Origin: CAZRZN01 sp964604565
GTDB lineage: Bacteria > Pseudomonadota > Alphaproteobacteria > Rhodobacterales > Rhodobacteraceae
Direction of reading: 5' to 3'
Assembly (NCBI GenBank): GCA_964604565.1
Contig: CAZRZN010000032.1
Location: forward strand, 1 to 26,370
DNA: 26,370 nt
Shown: positions 20,982 to 26,370 of the stretch, piece by piece
Numbering within the stretch: position 1 is the stretch's first letter
Layout of the letters: each line of letters opens with the position of its first letter
Notes under the pieces: generated by a model
Told to the model about the DNA's origin: nothing
Seen by the model: only the letters and a program-made list of their open reading frames with translations
The model's database searches: none
Program-made: the position numbers and the translations under genes

Positions 20982-22037
20982 ATGACCCTGAAATCCGTAT
21001 TCGTCACCACCGCGCTGGTGGCCACGCTCGGCACGGCCGCCCTTGCCGACGGCCTTGTCGGCATTGCCATGCCGACAAAATCGTCTGCCCGCTGGATCTC
21101 TGACGGCGAGTCGATGGTGAAGCAGTTCGAAGAAGCCGGCTACGAGACGATCCTGCAATACGCAGAGGACGACATTCCGAACCAGCTTGCCCAGATCGAG
21201 AACATGATCACCAATGGCGTCGATGCGCTTGTGATCGCGGCCATCGACGGCACGACTCTGTCGAACGCTCTGGAGAACGCGCATTTTGCCGGGATCGAGG
21301 TCATCGCTTACGACCGTCTGATCCGCGACAGCGAGCATGTCAGCTATTACGCGACCTTCGACAACTTCAAGGTCGGCGTTCAGCAGGCGGAAACGCTGGT
21401 TTCGGGCCTTGAGGAGCGGTTCCCGGATGCAGAGACATGGAACGTCGAGCTGTTTGGCGGCTCGCCCGACGACAACAACGCCTACTTCTTCTACGATGGG
21501 GCGATGTCGGTGCTGCAACCGCTGATCGACAGCGGCAAGGTCGACATCGTGTCCGACCAGATGGGCATGGACACGGTCGGCACGCTGCGTTGGGACGGCG
21601 CCGTGGCGCAGGCTCGCATGGATAACCTGCTGTCGGCACATTACACCGAAACCCAGTTGCACGGGGTTCTGTCGCCTTACGACGGTCTTTCCATCGGTAT
21701 CCTGAGCTCTCTCAAGGGCGTTGGCTACGGTTCGGGCGATACGCCTATGCCGATCGTCACGGGTCAGGACGCCGAGGTGCCCTCGGTCAAGTCGATCCTC
21801 GCAGGCGAGCAGTATTCCACGATCTTCAAGGACACCCGCGAGCTGGCCCGCGTGACCGTCGGCATGGTCGAGGCCGTGCTGGAAGGCAGTGAGCCGGAGA
21901 TCAATGACACGACCACCTACGACAACGGCGTCAAGGTCGTGCCGTCCTACCTGCTGGAGCCGCTGAAGGTCACCAAGGACAACTGGGAAGAGCGTCTGAT
22001 CGACACCGGTTACTACACGATGGACGAGATCCAGTAA
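20982..22037 (+). CDS. chvE: Sugar-binding periplasmic protein ChvE (multiple monosaccharide ABC importer)
   Basis: Periplasmic receptor of the ChvE/MmsA-B type importer, 351 residues. The start at 20982 follows an excellent ribosome site (AGGAGGAGGA, about 5 bases upstream); longer in-frame starts from 20898 run through the regulatory gap. A Sec signal peptide (MTLKSVFVTTALVATLGTAALA, cleaved near residue 22) leads into the class B sugar-binding fold: GLVGIAMPTKSSARWISDG, NMITNGVDALVIAAIDGT, IAYDRLIRDSEHVSYY with the sugar-contact Asp/Arg pair, and FGGSPDDNNAYFF. ChvE binds galactose, arabinose, xylose, glucose and, in Agrobacterium, partners VirA; no vir gene is present here. It is followed by a hairpin and then gguA. 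Confidence 0.93.
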   Translation: MTLKSVFVTTALVATLGTAALADGLVGIAMPTKSSARWISDGESMVKQFEEAGYETILQYAEDDIPNQLAQIENMITNGVDALVIAAIDGTTLSNALENAHFAGIEVIAYDRLIRDSEHVSYYATFDNFKVGVQQAETLVSGLEERFPDAETWNVELFGGSPDDNNAYFFYDGAMSVLQPLIDSGKVDIVSDQMGMDTVGTLRWDGAVAQARMDNLLSAHYTETQLHGVLSPYDGLSIGILSSLKGVGYGSGDTPMPIVTGQDAEVPSVKSILAGEQYSTIFKDTRELARVTVGMVEAVLEGSEPEINDTTTYDNGVKVVPSYLLEPLKVTKDNWEERLIDTGYYTMDEIQ

Positions 22038-22064
22038 GACCGCGGATCTTTTCACCCTGACGAA

Positions 22065-22101
22065 AGGTGGACCGGCCTGCGACCGCGGGTCTGGTCCACC
22101 T
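22065..22101 (+). promoter_or_regulatory. Intercistronic stem-loop between chvE and gguA
   Basis: AGGTGGACC (22065-22073) pairs perfectly with GGTCCACCT (22093-22101), and an inner GACC-GCG-GGTC hairpin (22081-22091) fits within the loop. No T-run follows, so it is probably not a full terminator. Hairpins after a binding-protein gene commonly stabilise its mRNA or limit read-through, raising binding-protein levels above those of the permease and ATPase. Confidence 0.6.
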
Positions 22102-22149
22102 ACCCTGCCGCGGTGCGCGGTGCCTGCCCCAAATGACGAGGATGCCCCC

Positions 22150-23670
22150 ATGCAGGATTCCTTGCTGGAAATGCGCTCGATTACCAAGACCTTCCCGGGG
22201 GTCAAAGCGCTGGACGATGTCTCGCTCCGGGTCCGAAACGGCGAGATCCATGCCATCTGCGGTGAAAACGGCGCTGGCAAATCGACCCTGATGAAGGTTC
22301 TCTCCGGCGTCTATCCGGCTGGAAGCTACGAGGGCGAAATCCACTTTGACGGCAAGCTGGCCGAATTCCGCGACATCCTCGACAGCGAGGCGCAGGGAAT
22401 CATCATCATCCATCAGGAATTGGCGCTTGTGCCGCTCCTGTCGATTGCCGAAAACCTTTTCCTGGGCAACGAGAACGCCAAGGCGGGCGTGATCGACTGG
22501 CGCGCGACGAACCACCGGACGGAAGGATTGCTGCGCAAGGTCGGCCTGCGCGATGCGCCGACGACGCTGGTCGACAAGCTGGGCGTCGGCAAGCAGCAAC
22601 TGGTGGAGATCGCCAAGGCGCTGGCCAAGGATGTGCGCCTGCTGATCCTCGACGAGCCGACCTCCGCCCTGTCGGAATCCGACAGCCAAGCCCTGCTGGA
22701 CCTCATGCTGGAGTTGAAGGCGCAGGGCATGACCCAGATCATCATCAGTCACAAACTGAACGAGGTTCGGCGCGTGGCCGATACCGTCACGGTCATCCGG
22801 GACGGACATTCCGTCAGCAGCTTTGACGCGGGCGAGGGCATCACCGAGGATCGCATCGTGCGCGACATGGTCGGCCGTTCGATGGAAAACCGCTATCCGC
22901 CAAGGACACCCAAGATCGGCAAAATGCTGATGCGCGTGTCCGACTGGTCTGTCCACCACCCCGAACACGCCGACCGGCAGGTCATCCGGAACGTCGGGTT
23001 CGACGTGCGGGCGGGCGAGGTTGTGGGCATTGCGGGACTGATGGGCGCGGGTCGGACGGAACTGGCCATGTCGATCTTTGGCCGAAGCTGGGGCCAGAAC
23101 ATTACCGGCACGGTCGAAATGCACGACAAACCGGTCGATACCTCGACCGTCAGCCGCGCGATCAAGGCCGGGCTGGCCTATGTGACGGAGGACCGCAAGA
23201 GCCTTGGCCTGATCCTCGACGACACGATCACGCGGAACATCACCCTCGCCAATCTGAAACAGGTCGCGCGTGGACCCGTGCTGAACGATCATGCCGAAAC
23301 CGAGGTGGCCGAGAAATACCGCAGCGATCTGGGCATCCGCACGCCCGGCGTGTTCCAGAAGGTGGTGAACCTGTCGGGCGGCAACCAGCAGAAAGTCGTC
23401 CTTTCAAAATGGCTGTTTGCCGGACCGGAGGTCTTGATCCTCGACGAGCCGACGCGCGGCATTGATGTCGGGGCCAAATATGAAATCTATGGTCTGATCA
23501 ACGATCTGGCGGCCGCCGGAAAAGGCGTGGTGATGATCTCGTCCGAGATGCCCGAGTTGCTGGGCATGTGCGACCGGATCTACGTGATGAACGAAGGCGC
23601 TTTCGTCGGGGAAATGCCCGCCCGAGAGGCCAGTCAGGAGCGCATCATGTCGCTCATCGTGAACGAATAG
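22150..23670 (+). CDS. gguA: Sugar ABC transporter ATP-binding protein GguA (MmsA-type, two ATPase domains)
   Basis: Cytoplasmic ATPase of 506 residues with two fused nucleotide-binding domains, as in XylG, MglA and GguA. The first domain has a full Walker A (GENGAGKST, about 35-43), Q-loop (IHQELALVP), a C-loop reading LGVGKQQLVEIAKAL, and Walker B LLILDEPTSAL. The second has the degenerate Walker A typical of the family (GLMGAGRTEL), a perfect signature LSGGNQQKV and Walker B VLILDEPTRGIDVGAKYEI. The ATG at 22150 follows GAGGA; a longer frame begins at 22120. The insertion SGVYPAGSYEGEI is a feature of GguA-like proteins. Confidence 0.94.
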   Translation: MQDSLLEMRSITKTFPGVKALDDVSLRVRNGEIHAICGENGAGKSTLMKVLSGVYPAGSYEGEIHFDGKLAEFRDILDSEAQGIIIIHQELALVPLLSIAENLFLGNENAKAGVIDWRATNHRTEGLLRKVGLRDAPTTLVDKLGVGKQQLVEIAKALAKDVRLLILDEPTSALSESDSQALLDLMLELKAQGMTQIIISHKLNEVRRVADTVTVIRDGHSVSSFDAGEGITEDRIVRDMVGRSMENRYPPRTPKIGKMLMRVSDWSVHHPEHADRQVIRNVGFDVRAGEVVGIAGLMGAGRTELAMSIFGRSWGQNITGTVEMHDKPVDTSTVSRAIKAGLAYVTEDRKSLGLILDDTITRNITLANLKQVARGPVLNDHAETEVAEKYRSDLGIRTPGVFQKVVNLSGGNQQKVVLSKWLFAGPEVLILDEPTRGIDVGAKYEIYGLINDLAAAGKGVVMISSEMPELLGMCDRIYVMNEGAFVGEMPAREASQERIMSLIVNE

Positions 23671-23683
23671 GGGGAGAGAGGAC

Positions 23684-24913
23684 ATGGCTCTGGCTGAAAA
23701 GACATCCGACAGCGCTGCCGGCTCCGGCAAGATCGGGGCCTATCTTGCGGCCCATTTGCGTGAATACGGGCTCTTGTTCGCGCTGATCGCGATCATGGCC
23801 TTTTTCCAGATCGTCACGGCCGGGACGCTGCTGAGGCCGATCAACCTGACGAACCTGCTGTTGCAGAACAGCTATATCATCATCATGGCGCTTGGCATGC
23901 TGATCGTCATCGTGGCGGGCCATATCGACCTGTCGGTCGGGTCGGTCATGGGCTTCATCGGCGCGCTTGCGGCCGTCATGATCGTGAACTGGGAGATGTC
24001 CATCGGGCTGACAATGGCGACCTGCGTCGTTGTCGGCGGCATCATCGGCGGCGCGCAGGGCTATTGGATCGCCTACTGGAAGATCCCGTCCTTCATCGTG
24101 ACCCTCGCCGGGATGCTGGTGTTCCGGGGGCTGTCCCTCTGGCTGCTGGAGGGGCAGTCCGTGGGTCCCTTCCCCCGCGAATTTCAGGTGATCGCCACCG
24201 GCTTCGTGCCCGATATCCTGCCGGGTGGCGAGGCGCTGAAAGGGATCTTCGGGACCCGAAACTTCAACGTGCTGGCATTTGGCACCGGGTTGATCGCGGC
24301 CGCTTGGGTCATTTGGTCAGGCCTGCAACAAAGGGCCCGCAACAAATCCTACGGGATCGAGGATGAGCCGCGCGCCTTTTTTGTCGTGCGCACGGCGATC
24401 ATCGCGATCGCGCTGGTCTTCATCCTCTACAAGCTGGCCACGTTTCGCGGCCTGCCCAATGTGTTGCTGACCATGGGCGCACTGACCATCATCTATGCCT
24501 TCATCACCGAACGCACGGTGCTGGGCCGGAGGATCTACGCGCTTGGCGGAAACCAGAAGGCCGCCAAGCTGTCCGGCATCCGGACCGAGCGTCTGACCTT
24601 CCTCGCCTTCGTCAACATGGGCATTCTGGCCGCCATCGCCGGACTGGTCTTTGCCGCGCGGCTCAATACGGCAACACCCAAGGCGGGATTTGCTCTGGAA
24701 CTCGACGTGATTGCCGCCGTGTTCATCGGCGGGGCCTCGATGTCGGGCGGCGTCGGCAAGATCGTCGGCGCCGTGGTCGGGGCCTTTCTGATGGGGGTGC
24801 TGAACAACGGCATGTCGCTCATGGGCATCGGCATCGACTACCAGCAGATGATCAAGGGCCTCGTGCTGCTCGCCGCCGTGATCTTCGACGTCTACAACAA
24901 GAAGAATGGGTGA
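23684..24913 (+). CDS. gguB: Sugar ABC transporter permease GguB
   Basis: Inner-membrane permease of 409 residues, the long form seen in XylH and GguB (RbsC is about 320). About ten or more hydrophobic helices are present. Family landmarks are GHIDLSVGSVMGFIGAL (about 84-100), PSFIVTLAGMLVFRGLSLWLL (about 136-156), YALGGNQKAAKLSGIRTERL (about 285-304) and GGASMSGGVGKIVGAVVGAFL near the end. The start at 23684 follows GGGGGAGAGAGGAC and lies 13 bases after the gguA stop. The stop lies 4 bases before the dehydratase start, so transporter and enzyme are one transcript. Confidence 0.93.
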   Translation: MALAEKTSDSAAGSGKIGAYLAAHLREYGLLFALIAIMAFFQIVTAGTLLRPINLTNLLLQNSYIIIMALGMLIVIVAGHIDLSVGSVMGFIGALAAVMIVNWEMSIGLTMATCVVVGGIIGGAQGYWIAYWKIPSFIVTLAGMLVFRGLSLWLLEGQSVGPFPREFQVIATGFVPDILPGGEALKGIFGTRNFNVLAFGTGLIAAAWVIWSGLQQRARNKSYGIEDEPRAFFVVRTAIIAIALVFILYKLATFRGLPNVLLTMGALTIIYAFITERTVLGRRIYALGGNQKAAKLSGIRTERLTFLAFVNMGILAAIAGLVFAARLNTATPKAGFALELDVIAAVFIGGASMSGGVGKIVGAVVGAFLMGVLNNGMSLMGIGIDYQQMIKGLVLLAAVIFDVYNKKNG

Positions 24914-24917
24914 AAAC

Positions 24918-26370
24918 ATGGCATTTGAACCCGCTCAATGGCCACGGCGCCTGCGGTCGCAGGAATGGTATGGCGGCACGTCGCGCGACGTGATCTACCA
25001 CCGCGGCTGGCTGAAGAACCAGGGCTATCCGGAGGATCTGTTCGACGGGCGGCCGGTCATCGGCGTGCTCAACACATGGTCGGACCTGACGCCCTGCAAC
25101 GGCCATCTGCGCGAACTGGCCGAAAAGGTCAAAGCAGGGATCTGGGAAGCAGGCGGTTTTCCGGTCGAGGTGCCGGTCTTTTCGGCGTCGGAAAACACCT
25201 TTCGCCCCACGGCGATGATGTTTCGCAACCTTGCCGCGCTCAGCATCGAGGAGCAGATCCGCGGCCAGCCCATCGACGGATGCGTGCTGATGGTGGGATG
25301 CGACAAGACCACGCCTTCGCTTCTGATGGCCGCCGCCTCCTGTGATCTGCCGTCCATCGTGGTGACCGGCGGGCCGATGCTGAACGGCTGGTTTCAGGGC
25401 GAACGGGTCGGCGCGGGCACCCACCTTTGGCGCTTTTCCGAGGCGGTGAAGGCCGGTGAAATGACGCAGGAAGAGTTTCTGGACGCAGAGGCCGCTGTCA
25501 CGCGGTCCTCCGGGACCTGCAACACCATGGGCACGGCGTCGTCGATGGCCAGCATGACAGAGGCCCTCGGCATGGCGCTGTCGGGCAACGCGGCGATCCC
25601 GGCGGTCGACAGCCGCCGCCGCGTCATGGCGCAGCTTTCGGGCCGGCGGATCGTGCAGATGGTCAAGGACGACCTGAAACCGTCCGATATCCTGACCCGG
25701 GACGCCTTCGAGAACGCGATCCGCTGCAACGGCGCGGTGGGCGGATCGACCAACACGGTGGTGCATATGCTGGCCATCGCCGGGCGCGCCGGGGTGGACA
25801 TCACGCTGGACGACTGGGACCGCTGCGGCCGGGACATCCCGACCATCCTGAACCTGCAACCCTCGGGCAAATACCTGATGGAGGAATTCTTCTACGCCGG
25901 TGGCCTTCCGGTCGTGCTGCGCCGTCTGGGCGAGGCGGACCGTCTGCACCGCGACGCGTTGACCGTGTCCGGCAGCACCATATGGGAAGAGGTGTCCGAG
26001 GCGCGCAACTGGAACGAGGACGTGATCCTGCCGCTGGACCGGGCGCTGACACAGCAGGGCGGCATCGCGGTCCTCAAGGGCAACCTTGCCCCCAAGGGCG
26101 CCGTCCTGAAACCTTCGGCGGCGTCGCCGCACCTGATGCAGCATCGCGGACGGGCCGTCGTTTTCGAAGACATCGACGACTACAAGGCACGCATCGGCGA
26201 TGACGGGCTGGAGATCGACGAGACCTGCATCATGGTCCTGAAGAACTGCGGACCCAAGGGCTATCCCGGCATGGCGGAGGTGGGCAACATGGGACTGCCA
26301 CCCAAGGTCCTGAAAAAGGGGATCAAGGACATGATCCGCATTTCGGATGCCCGCATGTCGGGCACCGCCT
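24918..26370 (+). CDS. L-arabinonate dehydratase (IlvD/Edd family), 3' end outside window
   Basis: Iron-sulphur sugar-acid dehydratase; 484 codons are visible from the ATG at 24918, with the frame open to the right edge (the family is about 580 residues). It closely resembles rhizobial L-arabinonate dehydratase, as recalled. The three cluster cysteines are Cys60 (LTPCNGH), Cys128 (VGCDKTT) and Cys201 (SGTCNTMG), each one residue beyond the 59/127/200 described there, and Lys130 of CDK is the expected carbamylated metal ligand. It removes water from L-arabinonate, and from related sugar acids in relatives, to give the 2-keto-3-deoxy acid in non-phosphorylative L-arabinose oxidation. Its placement directly behind chvE-gguA-gguB supports L-arabinose as one transported sugar; D-fuconate/galactonate-type acids remain possible. 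Confidence 0.9.
   Translation, partial: MAFEPAQWPRRLRSQEWYGGTSRDVIYHRGWLKNQGYPEDLFDGRPVIGVLNTWSDLTPCNGHLRELAEKVKAGIWEAGGFPVEVPVFSASENTFRPTAMMFRNLAALSIEEQIRGQPIDGCVLMVGCDKTTPSLLMAAASCDLPSIVVTGGPMLNGWFQGERVGAGTHLWRFSEAVKAGEMTQEEFLDAEAAVTRSSGTCNTMGTASSMASMTEALGMALSGNAAIPAVDSRRRVMAQLSGRRIVQMVKDDLKPSDILTRDAFENAIRCNGAVGGSTNTVVHMLAIAGRAGVDITLDDWDRCGRDIPTILNLQPSGKYLMEEFFYAGGLPVVLRRLGEADRLHRDALTVSGSTIWEEVSEARNWNEDVILPLDRALTQQGGIAVLKGNLAPKGAVLKPSAASPHLMQHRGRAVVFEDIDDYKARIGDDGLEIDETCIMVLKNCGPKGYPGMAEVGNMGLPPKVLKKGIKDMIRISDARMSGTA

Noticed and set aside
20874..22280. 468-codon minus-strand frame opposite chvE
   Set aside because: It covers chvE and the divergent promoter region, shows no domain and is Asp/His/Arg/Val-biased as expected of an antisense frame.
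24852..26144. 430-codon minus-strand frame opposite the dehydratase
   Set aside because: The plus strand encodes an unmistakable IlvD/Edd protein with all metal ligands in place; this frame is its shadow.

Overview
The window reads as an accessory catabolic and transport stretch of a high-GC alphaproteobacterium, most likely of the Rhodobacterales (Roseobacter/Paracoccus side). This is an inference from third-position GC, ATGA/GTGA-coupled genes, a TRAP transporter next to CoA-dependent catabolic genes, and a gbpR-chvE-gguA-gguB sugar locus. No rRNA, tRNA, CRISPR array or insertion sequence was seen. A run of 100 N (19321-19420) is an assembly gap.

Region 1 (1-2892, minus strand) is a polyamine-type ABC importer: a Tat-exported binding protein, then a PotB-like and a PotC-like permease. 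The PotC-like gene runs off the left edge and no ATPase gene is visible. An AT-rich divergent control region (2893-3446) separates it from region 2.

Region 2 (3447-17871) is a catabolic locus of three transcription units. Unit A (+, 3447-7441) holds an SDR, a crotonase-fold protein, a mesaconyl-C4-CoA-hydratase-like enzyme and a MatB-type malonyl-CoA synthetase. Unit B (-, 10208-7498) holds a GntR/FCD regulator, a CitE-like acyl-CoA lyase and an amidase-signature hydrolase. Unit C (+, 10775-17871) holds a DctP-DctQ-DctM TRAP transporter, an orphan molybdenum-hydroxylase large subunit, a group A flavin monooxygenase and a maleate-isomerase-fold protein. Near-identical 12-bp pseudo-palindromes (consensus TTTGYATRCAAA) lie upstream of unit A and in the gntR/TRAP intergenic region, so one GntR protein probably controls the set. 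A plausible reading is uptake of an organic acid (perhaps cyclic or N-heterocyclic), oxidation and amide removal, CoA activation, hydration, and retro-Claisen cleavage by the CitE-like lyase. The substrate cannot be named. Three enzymes here (SDR, crotonase, isomerase-fold) lack the textbook catalytic residues of their families, which makes this the most interesting part of the window.

Region 3 (18136-19965) carries an M19 membrane-dipeptidase gene (minus strand), the assembly gap, and what looks like the frame-shifted remains of a LysR-type regulator on the plus strand.

Region 4 (19939-26370) is a sugar locus: a GbpR-like LysR regulator divergent from chvE-gguA-gguB (ABC sugar importer), followed by an IlvD/Edd-family L-arabinonate dehydratase cut by the right edge. 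It suggests import and non-phosphorylative oxidation of L-arabinose or a related sugar. The regulator/chvE gap has a perfect 8-bp inverted repeat with centres 42 bp apart, and a strong hairpin lies between chvE and gguA.
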